Shown here: positions 40,711 to 49,936 of the stretch, piece after piece
Numbering within the stretch: the stretch's first letter is position 1
Layout: each line of letters opens with the position of its first letter
Assembly (NCBI GenBank): GCA_964526695.1
Contig: CAZGJA010000041.1
Span: forward strand, 1 to 64,000
Origin: JABWBH01 sp964526695
GTDB taxonomy: Bacteria; Planctomycetota; Phycisphaerae; UBA1845
Length of the DNA stretch: 64,000 nt
Reading direction: 5' to 3'
Notes under the pieces: generated by a model
Database searches by the model: none
Seen by the model: the letters and a program-made list of their open reading frames with translations, nothing else
Told to the model about the DNA's origin: nothing
Made by a program: the position numbers and the translations under genes

Positions 40711-42681
40711 CTACGGGTTTGCGTCGTGATCGGTTTGGAATTCGAAGATGCGCCAGCCGTGCGCGGGCTGCGGCGCGTCGCGGGGGAGGAGAGCCAGACG
40801 ATCCACGACATCGTCCATGTTCGGCTGCCAGGCGCTTCGCCAGCGGTTGTCGGGATCGAGGATGAACAGCACTTGCGGGTTGGAGATGCCGCGGTGATGG
40901 GCGATCGCGGACACCCACCGCCGGGCCGTGTCCATGTTTTGCGGCAGCGGATAAGTCGGCGTGTCCGTTTCGAACGCGAGGAATTCATGGAAGTTGCTGA
41001 AGAGGATCAGCTCGTCGGGATCCTTTTGTGCGAGCCGGGCGTAAAGCGAAGGCGCGCCGGGCGAGAAGGCCTGCGCCCATGCGCCCGAGGGTCCGCGCTC
41101 CTGCGGCGTGGCGAGCCACTTTCGGTAGCTCTGCGGCCAGGCGAACGCGGCGTTCCAGTGCAGAATGATCGCCAGTGCGCCCACGATGGCCGCACGAAGC
41201 GCCATGACAGGAAGCCGCGCCGACCGGCCTTTTCCCCCGCCTGCTGTTGGGCCGTGCGCGTGCCCGGCACGCACGCTGGCGGTCTGCGCTGATTTCGGCC
41301 GGCACAGCGAAACCGCGCCGGCGATGCACAGGGAAAGCAGCAGCGGGCGCACCGGCTCGTAATATCGCCCGAGCGAAACGTAGTCGTACTTCGCGCCGAA
41401 GAGCGCCGTGGCCAGCACCAGCTCGATCAGCAAGGCGACGATCAGCCCCAACCCCAGCGCCACCTCCGCTCGCGCGAGCACGTCCGCAAGAAGTCGTCGT
41501 CCGCTCCGCACCGCAAGCCAGATCGCCAGCGCGATCGGCACGCCCGCGCATAGCAGGCGTGCTTCGGGTCGATGGGCGTAGAAGCCGAAGTCCGTCAGCC
41601 TGCTCCACGCAGTCAGCAGCAGCGCTGGGTTCATGTTGGCACGAACGCCCTGCCCGAGATTGAGACGCGACTGCACGGTTTCCGCGACGCCCCAGGCTTG
41701 GTTGATCGCAAGCAATGCAAGAACCGGCGCTGCGCATCCCGCGACGAAGGCCAGGGCGGCTCGTACGCCGCGACGGTTCCGCCACGTCATCGACACCACG
41801 ATCGCGCCGATGCCGAGCGGAATGAATACCGCCGCGTAACGGATCCACACCAGCGACCCGCACAACAAGCCCAGCAGGACGTGCAGCGCGACCGCGCAGC
41901 GGCCATCGGAGTCCCTCTTTCGTTCGAGCGATGCCGAGCCCGGCGCAACGTGCTGGGCGAACTTCGTTCCACTCAACGACACGCGAGCGGCGAGCAGCAG
42001 CAGCCACGGCAGTGCGGCCGTGACGATCGTGTCGGTGCGCGGGTGAAGCAACCCCCCTGCCGACACGCCGCACGAAGCCACCGCCAGGCCCGCCAGGATC
42101 GGTGTCCACTTTCCGCCGACCATTTGGCGCGTCCACGCAAACCAGCCGACCAGCGCGGCGGCGCAGGCGGCCACCGCCAGCCAGCTTGCGGCCGCGAGCG
42201 TTGTGCCGCCGGCGAACAGCCGAACTAGCCAGACGAGCAGCGGATATCCCACGGGCCATTTCGTGAGAAACACAAAGTCGGCGCGATAGTCCCACGGCTG
42301 AAAGGGCGCGACCGGATCGAGACTGGTCAGGCCCTTCCCTTCCGCGAAACGCTCCGCCGCCAACAGGCTGTAGCAATAGTCAGACTCGACCTGCGGCGCG
42401 ATGGCGGTCCTCCACGGGAGGAACGTCAGGAGCGCGAACACCGCGAGGAGCGCCAGCGCGAGCGGGAAGGCGCGCGAGGCGGCAGGAAGAGATTGATCCG
42501 CAGATGACGCAGATTGCGCAGATTCTGCGGAGTGAAGCGCGCGCGGATTTTCAGTTCCTGGGAAGCAGGTCGCTGATGCGGCGTGGATCGGCACGGGTTC
42601 GGTGAATGCCATCAAGGAGGGCGATGCCGCCTTGGCGAGCGGAACTTCATCGAGAGTCGCGCTATGCAGCACCGCTTTCAC
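40711..42681 (-). CDS. GT-C/ArnT-like polytopic membrane protein
   Basis: A 656-residue protein with roughly ten to twelve membrane helices. After a variable hydrophilic N-terminus (about 70 residues, partly encoded by a CGCAGAT-type tandem repeat near 42500-42535), the first loop has an acidic patch (ESDYCYSLLAAERF), usual for GT-C enzymes that attach polyprenyl-phosphate sugars. The last 100 residues form a soluble domain. An alternative ATG lies at 42612. It is divergent from the GT2 gene on the right, which could make the polyprenyl-sugar donor. Sugar and acceptor unknown. Confidence 0.65.
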   Translation of the reverse strand: MKAVLHSATLDEVPLAKAASPSLMAFTEPVPIHAASATCFPGTENPRALHSAESAQSASSADQSLPAASRAFPLALALLAVFALLTFLPWRTAIAPQVESDYCYSLLAAERFAEGKGLTSLDPVAPFQPWDYRADFVFLTKWPVGYPLLVWLVRLFAGGTTLAAASWLAVAACAAALVGWFAWTRQMVGGKWTPILAGLAVASCGVSAGGLLHPRTDTIVTAALPWLLLLAARVSLSGTKFAQHVAPGSASLERKRDSDGRCAVALHVLLGLLCGSLVWIRYAAVFIPLGIGAIVVSMTWRNRRGVRAALAFVAGCAAPVLALLAINQAWGVAETVQSRLNLGQGVRANMNPALLLTAWSRLTDFGFYAHRPEARLLCAGVPIALAIWLAVRSGRRLLADVLARAEVALGLGLIVALLIELVLATALFGAKYDYVSLGRYYEPVRPLLLSLCIAGAVSLCRPKSAQTASVRAGHAHGPTAGGGKGRSARLPVMALRAAIVGALAIILHWNAAFAWPQSYRKWLATPQERGPSGAWAQAFSPGAPSLYARLAQKDPDELILFSNFHEFLAFETDTPTYPLPQNMDTARRWVSAIAHHRGISNPQVLFILDPDNRWRSAWQPNMDDVVDRLALLPRDAPQPAHGWRIFEFQTDHDANP

Positions 42682-42998
42682 AGGTCGTCAGGTTCCGCGA
42701 GAGCACGGGCCTATACCGGGGCTAGAATTCGAGCTTCGTCATTCCCGCGCAGGCGGGAATCCAGTCTCGTCGCGGAGCGACGAACGACCCCGCTCGCTGC
42801 GGAGTGACGAACGACCCCGCTCGTCGCGGAGCGACGAACTACCCCGCACGCACGCCCTGGACCCCCGCCTGCGCGGGGGTGACGAGCCCAACCCCGGTTG
42901 CCAAGTTCGATCACACCTCGCTACGGGTTATCGGCCCATTGGCGGCTTCGATGCAGGCATTCAACCTGCCTGCGCCGCGGGTCGATGATTATGGGAAC
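42682..42998. other. Divergent intergenic gap with repeats
   Basis: No gene is supported. The gap between the minus-strand GT-C gene and plus-strand GT2 gene carries the paired palindromes at 42738-42885. Promoters for both genes must lie here but are not recognisable. Confidence 0.45.
42738..42885. repeat. Paired CCCGCGCAGGCGGG palindromic repeat
   Basis: GTCATTCCCGCGCAGGCGGG at 42738-42757 and the CCCCCGCCTGCGCGGGGGTGAC core at 42862-42882 are two palindromes. Between them the unit GTCGCGGAGCGACGAACGACCCC recurs two to three times. The same pair is found at 12810-12882. Confidence 0.75.
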
Positions 42999-44354
42999 AT
43001 GCGCTTAACCGTCGTCATCCCCGCGCTCAACGAAGAGGGCGCCATTGCGGACATCATCGAGCGGAGCGTGGCCTCGCGCGAGTACATCCGCGAGCACTCG
43101 CCGGTCCGCGAGGTCGACATCGTCGTGGTCAGCGACGGCTCCACCGACCGCACGGCCGAAATCGCCGGCGCGTACGCGGAGGCGGGCGCGATCCAGCTCA
43201 TCATCTTCGAGCAGAACCGCGGATACGGCGCGGCCATCAAGGCGGGTTTTGCGCAGGGCGCGGGCGAGCTTGTCGGCTTCCTCGATGCCGACGGCACGTG
43301 CGAGCCGCGCTTTTTCGCCGAACTGTGCCGCTCGCTGGTCGCGGAGAACGCGCACGTGGCGATCGGCTCACGTCTGCACGGCGAAAGCCGGATGCCGCGC
43401 GTGCGGCGCTTCGGCAACCGCGTGTATGCCGCGATCCTCGGCGTGCTCTCGAACCGCCGGGTGACGGACACGGCCAGCGGGATGCGGGTGATCCGCCGGG
43501 ACGCCCTGCCGAGACTGTATCCGCTGCCGGATCGCTTGAACTTCACGCCGGCGATGAGCGCGCGCGTGCTGATGGACGATTCGCTGCGCATCATCGAGCG
43601 CCCCATGCCGTATCGAGAACGCGTGGGGAGATCGAAACTGTCCGTGCTGCGCGACGGCGTGCGATTCCTGCAAACGATCGGACAGATGGCGCTGGTGTGG
43701 AACCCGCAGCGCGTGTTCGGCGCGGGCGCGGTGGCGTGCTTTGCGGCGATGACGCTCCTTACCCTGCACCCCGTGGAGCAGTGGATTCGCGCGGGTCGCC
43801 TGGGGGAAGATACGATCTACCGCCTGCTGTTCTGCATGTGGCTCGGTTGCGTGGGCGGCACGCTGCTGGCGGCCAACGCCGTCATGCGCACGCTGGGATC
43901 ATGGCTTAAGGCTGGGCCTTCCCGCGGACTTGGTGCGCCGCAGGTGAGCGTCGAACCGCCCTCACGGGAAACGTACGTGGGGCATCTGCTGGACCGGCTG
44001 TACACGTTTCGCGGCGTGGGCGCGCTGTGCGTGATTTCGGTCGCGCCGCTGGGCTGGCTCATCGGTCCGGGGCTGTGGACGCGGCTGACTTCGGGCCACG
44101 TGGACATCCACTGGTCGCGCGTCGTTCTTGCGGGGTTGATCGCGTTCACGCTGGTGCAGTTGCTCACGACGACGCTTGTGGCCAACGTGCTGAGGTTTCA
44201 TCGCGATCGCGATGGCATCGAGACCGCTGCGGGAACTCGTGCTGGAACGCCGGCTCAGATGAGAAGAAGCGCGCTGGCGACCCCAGCGGCGAGCGGGTTT
44301 GCGGCATCGATCGAGACCCCTCTTCCCTGCGCGGAGAGTCTTGGAAAGGAATAG
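42999..44354 (+). CDS. GT2 family glycosyltransferase (polyprenyl-phosphate sugar synthase-like)
   Basis: A 451-residue protein. Residues 1-220 are a GT2 domain with LTVVIPALNEEG, VVSDGSTDRT, the GYGAAIKAGFAQG motif and DADGT metal site. The motif set matches DPM1/polyprenyl-monosaccharide synthases. About four membrane helices follow (230-420). It likely makes a lipid-linked sugar for GT-C enzymes such as the neighbours at 33.4 and 40.7 kb. The start ATG 42999 gives MRLTVVIP; an ATG at 42951 would add 16 residues. Its tail (about 30 residues) is Ala/Arg-rich. Confidence 0.88.
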   Translation: MRLTVVIPALNEEGAIADIIERSVASREYIREHSPVREVDIVVVSDGSTDRTAEIAGAYAEAGAIQLIIFEQNRGYGAAIKAGFAQGAGELVGFLDADGTCEPRFFAELCRSLVAENAHVAIGSRLHGESRMPRVRRFGNRVYAAILGVLSNRRVTDTASGMRVIRRDALPRLYPLPDRLNFTPAMSARVLMDDSLRIIERPMPYRERVGRSKLSVLRDGVRFLQTIGQMALVWNPQRVFGAGAVACFAAMTLLTLHPVEQWIRAGRLGEDTIYRLLFCMWLGCVGGTLLAANAVMRTLGSWLKAGPSRGLGAPQVSVEPPSRETYVGHLLDRLYTFRGVGALCVISVAPLGWLIGPGLWTRLTSGHVDIHWSRVVLAGLIAFTLVQLLTTTLVANVLRFHRDRDGIETAAGTRAGTPAQMRRSALATPAASGFAASIETPLPCAESLGKE

Positions 44355-44363
44355 TGGTTCGAC

Positions 44364-44413
44364 ACCCGCAATCGTGCGGGTTCGAGTAAACGGCTTCCTT
44401 ACGGGCGCGGCTC
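44364..44413 (+). terminator. Hairpin after the GT2 gene
   Basis: ACCCGCA (44364-44370) and TGCGGGT (44375-44381) form a 7-bp stem with an ATCG loop, just after the GT2 stop at 44354. From 44388 a partial copy of the GAGCCGCG repeat right arm follows. No T-run is present, so termination is uncertain. The next gene (lpxD) converges on this point. Confidence 0.4.
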
Positions 44414-44538
44414 GGAAAGACGCGGTCCGACTCGCAAGAACTGACGGACCCCTCATGCCCCGGCGGCACGACGCTGCGCCATCGTCTCGCCGCGCCGGAA
44501 GGAGCCCTTCGCCCGCCCCGCTCCAGGAGGGCGGGGAG

Positions 44539-45669
44539 TTAGCGTCGGGTATCGCCGGCGGACTTGAGCGCGGCCTGCAGCGCGGCGACTTGGTCTTGCA
44601 GCTCCTTGATCTGGCGGTTGACGTCCTTGGACCAGGCCGGCAGTCGCTGGACGGCGATGAACTGACGCTTGGCGACGTTGATGTCCACGGCCGGCGAGCC
44701 GAGGAGTTTAGCGCCCGGCTCGGCGTCCGCGCTGACGCCGGCCTGCGCGCCGACGGAGACGCCGTCGCCGATGGTCAAGTGACCCGCCAATCCCACCTGC
44801 CCGGCGAGCGTGACGTTCTTGCCCACGGTGACGGACCCGGCGATGCCGACGAGCGCGACGATCATCGCGTTTTCGCCGATCTTGCTGCCGTGGCCGATGG
44901 CGATGAGGTTGCTGAGCTTCGAGCCTGCGCCGATGCGGGTCGTGCCGAGGGTGGCGCGGTCGATGGTGCAGTTCGAGCCGATCTCGACATCCGGCTCCAC
45001 GACGACCTTGCCCACCTGCGGGATCTTCATCCACTTCTCGCCGACCGGCGCATAGCCCAGCCCGTCCTCGCCGATGACCGAGCCGGCGTGGATGACGACG
45101 CGGTCGCCCAGCTCGCAGTCGTCGTAGATCACGGCATGGGGAAACAGGATCACGTCGTTGCCGAGCGTGGCGCGCTCGCCCACGAATGCGCCGGGGTAGA
45201 GCGTGCAGTTGTCGCCAAGGACTGCGCCTTCGCAGACGGTCGCGCCTGCGGCGATGTTGGCGCCGGCGCCGAGCTTCGCCGTCGGGTGAATCTGCGCGCG
45301 ATCGCTGACGCCCCACTGCGGGTGGCGGCGGTGTCCGTGGATGGCCACGATCGCGACGGTCACGGCCGCGTAGGGGTTCTCGCAGCGCACCATGCTGCGT
45401 CCGTCGGGCGTGGGCACATTGGGCGCGGCGATGACGGCGGAGGCGCGCGTCGTCTCCATCTGCCGCGCGTACTTCGGGTTGGACAGGAAGCTCAGCTCGC
45501 CCTCGCCGGCGTCTTCCAGCGTGCTGACCGAGCGGACGTGCAGGTCGCGTCCCTCCAGCGTGGCGGGAAAGCCATGCGAGGAAATCACGCGGCACAGTTG
45601 GCTGAGCAGAAGTTCAGGCACGCGGCTGAAGCGGTCTCCTGATGCGGACGCCGGCGGATGTCGGTGCAT
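44539..45669 (-). CDS. lpxD: UDP-3-O-acylglucosamine N-acyltransferase
   Basis: A 376-residue LpxD: N-terminal uridine-binding domain (about 20-115, FLSNPKYARQM) and a left-handed beta-helix of hexapeptide repeats (about 120-320), with GEDGLGYAPVG, NLIAIGHGSKIG and ALVGIAGS near the active-site His. A C-terminal helical coil follows. LpxD adds the second hydroxyacyl chain in lipid A synthesis at the cytoplasmic face of the inner membrane. No other lpx gene is nearby. Its presence supports an outer-membrane-bearing organism. Confidence 0.94.
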   Translation of the reverse strand: MHRHPPASASGDRFSRVPELLLSQLCRVISSHGFPATLEGRDLHVRSVSTLEDAGEGELSFLSNPKYARQMETTRASAVIAAPNVPTPDGRSMVRCENPYAAVTVAIVAIHGHRRHPQWGVSDRAQIHPTAKLGAGANIAAGATVCEGAVLGDNCTLYPGAFVGERATLGNDVILFPHAVIYDDCELGDRVVIHAGSVIGEDGLGYAPVGEKWMKIPQVGKVVVEPDVEIGSNCTIDRATLGTTRIGAGSKLSNLIAIGHGSKIGENAMIVALVGIAGSVTVGKNVTLAGQVGLAGHLTIGDGVSVGAQAGVSADAEPGAKLLGSPAVDINVAKRQFIAVQRLPAWSKDVNRQIKELQDQVAALQAALKSAGDTRR

Positions 45670-46265
45670 AGCCCAAGTCGATCCGGCAACGGGCCGGGAT
45701 CAGCCGGTGTTCGCAATCCGGTCGCGTCCTCGCGTATCCAACGGGTTTCATGCTACGGGCGGCTCGTTGCACATGTCAAAGCAGGCGGATGCGCAGGTTC
45801 TGGCGGGCGGCCCTGCGTGTGGCACGGCGGGTGGCACGGTCTGGCGTACTCCGTCATTCCCGCGCAGGCGGGAACAGGCCGTAGCGAGTATCAAAGTGGC
45901 TCCTGTCGCTCCGCGCGCCCGCCACGGCCTCGTTGCGCGAGACCTTGGCACCCGTGCTTGGTTGCTTCGCGGGCCTTGTTCCCCAAAGGGGATCGAACCG
46001 AAGCGCTTGCGGGAAGCAACCCGAATCGTTCCCGGCGATCGAACCGATTCGCCTGCTGGGGTCGAGCCAAGCCATGAGGGGGCGCAATCGGAATTCCGGT
46101 TTCGTTCGTCATCGAAGCGACAAGTTCACATCATCCAGCCCATTACAAACCCGCCCGGGAATTCAACTTGTCGCCTTCCGCCCCCGCTCGTAAAATACAT
46201 GGCGAAGGAGCAGGCTTCCCCGCGATCCTCGCTGGATCGGGCAACCGTCTGGAGAGGAAGAAAAG
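45670..46265. other. Divergent intergenic gap, repeat-bearing
   Basis: No gene is supported in these 596 bases between lpxD (-) and the nfeD gene (+). It holds the nested repeat at 45829-45886. A GAGAGGAAG ribosome site lies directly before the nfeD ATG. Open frames across the gap are poor and overlap repeats. Confidence 0.45.
45829..45886. repeat. Nested repeat: one palindrome inside another
   Basis: GGGTGGCACGGTCTGGCGTACT at 45829-45850 is the left half of the composite repeat (see 7904). Instead of its CGCC loop end, the segment CCGTCATTCCCGCGCAGGCG... (45851-45874) from the other family follows, and then CAGGCCGTAGCG (45875-45886), the right half of the first element, resumes. Confidence 0.65.
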
Positions 46266-48074
46266 ATGTCCGTTGGAGCAAGTACCGAAAAGTCCTGGGT
46301 TGACCTTCGACGCAGCGGAGCGCGAGTCGCCTTGGCGCTTTGCGCCGTCGCACTGATTGCGTCCGGTCTGGTCCGTGCGCAGGATGCTCAATCGCCGACG
46401 CCGCAGCCGCCCGCAACCGCGCCGACCACAACAGCGCCGAACGCGACCACGCCGGCGAAGACCGCACCGGAGGCAGTGCCCGTTGCGCAGGAGGCTGGGC
46501 CTCAACCTCCCGGCACGCAGTCGCCGGTCGCGCAGCCCGGCGTCTGCGAACGTCAGTACAAGCACGCCGCGATCGTTCCCATCCGCGACGAGATCACCGG
46601 CGTGACGACGCAGAGCCTCAAGCGCCGCATCGACGCAGCGCGCGCCAAGGGCGCCGACCTCATCGTTTTCGAGCTGGACACGCCCGGCGGCTATCTGGAC
46701 AGCGCCCTGGACATCGCGCACATGATCGAGAACCTGCGCGACCTCGGCACCGTCGCGTGGGTCAACCCCCAGGCGCACAGCGCGGGGACGATCATCTCCG
46801 TGGCCTGCAACGAAATTGTCATGGCCCCGTCCTCCACCATGGGCGACTCGCAGGTCATCCTCTTCACGGGCGAGGGTGTGGACGCCGTGCCGGAGGAGCT
46901 TCGCCCGAAGATTTACACGCCCGTGCTGACGCGGTTCCGCTCCTCGGCCAAGCTGAACGGCTACAGCGAAGTTCTGTCCGAAGCGTTCGTCATTCCCGAG
47001 CGGGAGGTGTGGTGGTTGGAGAACACGGCCACCGGCGAGCGGGAGTTCGTGTTTTGCCAGGAGAAGAGCAAGCGCATGGGCGAGGATGCGCCGCAGGACG
47101 GCGCGGTGCAGAAAGTCACCAAGGCCATCCTCGGCATGGGCGAATCCGGTCCGCATGGCTGGAAGCTCGTGGAGAGCTACTTCGACATCGCCACCGGCAA
47201 GGACATTCCCATCATTCAGCCGGTGGAGCGCCATGACGAGCTGCTGGAGATGGATTCAGGGCGGGCGCACGCGTTCGGCTTCAACAAGGCCATCGTGGCG
47301 GGCGAGGACGACCTTCGCGCGCGTTACGGCGTGGCGACGATTTCGCGCATGGATGAGACGTGGTCGGAGGGGCTGACGACGTGGCTGACGTCGCCGTATG
47401 TCCGCGGCTTCCTGCTGATTCTCGTGTTCCTCGGGGCGTATGTGGAGTTTCACACGCCCGGGCTGGGGCTGGCCGGGCTGGTGTCGCTCATTGCGCTGGC
47501 GGTCTTCGTGGGCGCGCCGTACTTGACGGGTCTTGCCAGCGTGTGGGAGATCGTGCTGATCGTGATCGGCCTGGTGCTCATCGGGTTGGAGGTGTTCGTC
47601 ATTCCCGGCTTCGGGGTGGCGGGCGTGACGGGAATCTTGTGCCTGATGGCGGGGCTGGTGGCCACGTTCATGCCCGGCGAGCCGGGTCACAGCACGCCCT
47701 TCTACGTGCCGCAGTTGCAGCCGACGCTGGACGCGCTGTACACCGGGCTGAAGACCGTCGTCATCGGGCTGCTCGCTTCGATCGTGGGCATGTTCTTCCT
47801 GGCGAAGTACCTGCCGCGGATGCCGTTGTTCCAAAAGCTGATTCCGCTCAACGAAGGTCCGGAGAGCGTCAGGGTTGAAGATCCCTATCATGGACTGGCC
47901 CAGCCGGGCGAGGAGGGCGTGTCGCTGGGCCCGCTTCGTCCCGCGGGCAAGGCGCGGTTTGGTGGGGTGCTGGTGGACGTCGTGACGGCGGGAGAGTATG
48001 TCGAGGCCGGCGAAGACGTGCAGGTTGTGGAGCGAAGCGGCAACCGCGTTGTGGTCAGGGCGCTGAAGAGCTGA
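46266..48074 (+). CDS. NfeD-family membrane serine protease
   Basis: A 602-residue protein. A signal/anchor (about 20-38) and a Pro/Ala/Thr-rich linker precede a ClpP/SppA-like protease domain (about 95-350), with ELDTPGG (oxyanion glycines), the nucleophile in QAHSAGTIIS and SSTMGDSQ. Four to five membrane helices (about 380-530) follow, then the C-terminal NfeD OB-fold (about 545-602, LGPLRPAGKARF). This is the long NfeD form, which in other bacteria is encoded with a flotillin and processes membrane proteins. Strong GAGAGGAAG ribosome site. First of four co-directional genes. Confidence 0.92.
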   Translation: MSVGASTEKSWVDLRRSGARVALALCAVALIASGLVRAQDAQSPTPQPPATAPTTTAPNATTPAKTAPEAVPVAQEAGPQPPGTQSPVAQPGVCERQYKHAAIVPIRDEITGVTTQSLKRRIDAARAKGADLIVFELDTPGGYLDSALDIAHMIENLRDLGTVAWVNPQAHSAGTIISVACNEIVMAPSSTMGDSQVILFTGEGVDAVPEELRPKIYTPVLTRFRSSAKLNGYSEVLSEAFVIPEREVWWLENTATGEREFVFCQEKSKRMGEDAPQDGAVQKVTKAILGMGESGPHGWKLVESYFDIATGKDIPIIQPVERHDELLEMDSGRAHAFGFNKAIVAGEDDLRARYGVATISRMDETWSEGLTTWLTSPYVRGFLLILVFLGAYVEFHTPGLGLAGLVSLIALAVFVGAPYLTGLASVWEIVLIVIGLVLIGLEVFVIPGFGVAGVTGILCLMAGLVATFMPGEPGHSTPFYVPQLQPTLDALYTGLKTVVIGLLASIVGMFFLAKYLPRMPLFQKLIPLNEGPESVRVEDPYHGLAQPGEEGVSLGPLRPAGKARFGGVLVDVVTAGEYVEAGEDVQVVERSGNRVVVRALKS

Positions 48075-48082
48075 AAGCACAC

Positions 48083-48577
48083 ATGCCTGAAAGCGTGATC
48101 ATCACCTTGTTGTTTATCGCGGGGTTGGTCGTCCTGGTTGCGGACATCTTCCTGCCGTCGCACTTCATCCTGACCGTGGTCGGGCTTGGGCTGCTTGCCG
48201 CAGGCTCCTATCGCGTGTTCGTGCAATACGGTGAGGCCGCGGGGCTGGTGTCGATCGTGGCCTGCCTGATTGCGTGGCCGGCGCTGGCGTACACGGGCGT
48301 GAAGAACTTTCATCTGACCCCGTTCGGCAGGCGGCTCATTGTGCCCAACGCCACGGCCACCGCGGAAGACGTCGGGGTCGATGTCGCCGCCCTGGCGTCG
48401 CTGATCGGAACCCGGGGCGTGGCGGAGACACGGCTGCGGCCTGTGGGCATCTGCGGGTTCGGTGCGCAGCGGGTTGCCTGCATCGCGGAGACGGGACAGA
48501 TCGAACCTCGCACACCGGTCATGGGCATTGCCATTCGCGGGGCGCAGCTCGTGGTGGCCGTTTCGAACGAAACTTGA
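48083..48577 (+). CDS. Short NfeD-like membrane protein
   Basis: A 164-residue protein with two or three membrane helices (about 5-75) and a C-terminal OB-like domain (about 110-164, IGTRGVAETRLRPVGICGFG). It lacks the protease domain. It follows the long NfeD by 8 bp and precedes floA, the arrangement NfeD-NfeD-FloA. It probably anchors in the same membrane complex as the flotillin. Confidence 0.85.
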   Translation: MPESVIITLLFIAGLVVLVADIFLPSHFILTVVGLGLLAAGSYRVFVQYGEAAGLVSIVACLIAWPALAYTGVKNFHLTPFGRRLIVPNATATAEDVGVDVAALASLIGTRGVAETRLRPVGICGFGAQRVACIAETGQIEPRTPVMGIAIRGAQLVVAVSNET

Positions 48578-48634
48578 GCGGGCCGCGCGGCGACGCGTCG
48601 CCCAGCTCGCACAACTCGAGGAGAACCTCCAGTC

Positions 48635-49687
48635 ATGTTGTTTGCATTTTCCCCTTTGCTGGGTGAGACCTCCAATGGCTTCATCGTCGTCCTGGTCATC
48701 CTCGGGCTGCTGGGGCTGACGTTTCTGTTTGTCATCGGCCGGTTCATCAACCTGTGGATCCAGGCGTTTTCGAGCGGCGCGGGCGTCAGCATGATCAGCC
48801 TGATCGGCATGTACCTGCGCAAGGTCGATATGCGCACGATCACGCTCGCCAAGATTCAACTGGTCAAGGCGAAGGTCCAGGAGATCTCCACCAACGACCT
48901 GGAGAGCCACTACCTCGCCGGCGGGCGCGTCATCAACGTGGTGCACGCGATCATCGCGGCGAACCGCGCGGCGATCGAGCTGGACTGGAAGAAGGCCTGC
49001 GCCATCGACCTCGCCGGGCGCGACATCATCGACGCCGTGCGGACGAGCGTGGATCCCAAGGTCATCGACGTGCCCAACCCCAAGTTCGGCAAGCAGACCA
49101 TCGACGCCGTGGCCAAGGACGGCATCCAGCTTAAAGCCAAGGCCCGCGTGACGGTGCGAACGAACATCCGCCAGCTCATCGGCGGCGCGACCGAGGAGAC
49201 CATCGTCGCGCGCGTCGGCGAGGGCATCGTCAGCGCCATCGGCTCAGCGGACAGCTACAAGCAGGTGCTGGAAAACCCGGACCGCATCAGCAAGGCCGTC
49301 CTCGCCAAGGGGCTGGACGCGGGCACGTCGTTCGAGATTCTGTCCATCGACATCGCCGACGTGGACGTGGGCGAGAACGTCGGCTCCAAGCTCCAGGCGG
49401 ACCAAGCCGAGGCGGACAAGCGCCGCTTCCAGGCCGAGGCGGAGAAGCGCCGCGCGATGGCCATCGCGCTGGCGGCGGAGAACAAGGCCAAGATCGAGGA
49501 GAACCGCGCCCTGGTCACGCTGGCGGAAGCGGACGTTCCCAAGGCGATGGCCGAGGCGTTCCGCAGAGGCCACATGGGCATCATGGACTACTACCGGATG
49601 AAGAACGTCCAGGCGGACACGATGATGCGCGAGTCCATCGGCGGCGCGCCGGGCGAGGCGCCCGGCGGTGAGAAGCGGACGTCGTAG
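48635..49687 (+). CDS. floA: Flotillin-like protein FloA
   Basis: A 350-residue SPFH-type protein. One N-terminal membrane segment (about 14-36) is followed by the band-7 domain (about 40-210) and a charged helical region (about 235-320, rich in EAEKRR and AAENKAK) for oligomerisation. Length and the sequence around GAGVSMISLIGMYLRKVDM match bacterial FloA. FloA organises membrane microdomains and associates with NfeD proteins. A GAGGAG ribosome site lies 12 bases before the start. Confidence 0.95.
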   Translation: MLFAFSPLLGETSNGFIVVLVILGLLGLTFLFVIGRFINLWIQAFSSGAGVSMISLIGMYLRKVDMRTITLAKIQLVKAKVQEISTNDLESHYLAGGRVINVVHAIIAANRAAIELDWKKACAIDLAGRDIIDAVRTSVDPKVIDVPNPKFGKQTIDAVAKDGIQLKAKARVTVRTNIRQLIGGATEETIVARVGEGIVSAIGSADSYKQVLENPDRISKAVLAKGLDAGTSFEILSIDIADVDVGENVGSKLQADQAEADKRRFQAEAEKRRAMAIALAAENKAKIEENRALVTLAEADVPKAMAEAFRRGHMGIMDYYRMKNVQADTMMRESIGGAPGEAPGGEKRTS

Positions 49688-49756
49688 CGCAGGCCTTGGT
49701 GATGCCTCGTGTATTGAGCTTGTCGTGTTGCGACTCATGGGAATTGCGCCATTTCA

Positions 49757-49855
49757 GCGCCGCGCCCGTGAGGGAGCGAACCGCGCAAATGCCCTTGGCG
49801 GGACCGATTCCGCGTGGGGCGATCGAAAGTCCGCTTGCTTACGCGCGCGGCTCTG
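49757..49855. repeat. GAGCCGCG-family inverted repeat, single copy
   Basis: The left arm CGCCGCGCCCGTGAGGGAGCG at 49758-49778 and right arm CGCTTGCTTACGCGCGCGGC at 49832-49851 are inverted. The core resembles the tandem copies at 28768-29177. It lies between floA and the anchored Pro-rich protein, so may uncouple them. Confidence 0.75.
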
Positions 49856-49895
49856 ACGTGCTTGCGACGCGGGATTTGTGAGGCACGACAGTAGT

Positions 49896-49918
49896 GCGTA
49901 GGGCGGCCTATGCCCGCC
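49896..49918. repeat. GGGCGG palindrome
   Basis: GCGTAGGGCGGCCTATGCCC at 49896-49915 has partial dyad symmetry and resembles the element at 11921-11990. Confidence 0.5.
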
Positions 49919-49936
49919 TTACGGGAAATATCGATC

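Noticed and set aside
43005..44456. Several minus-strand frames opposite the GT2 gene
   Set aside because: Shadows of the glycosyltransferase gene with no domain support.
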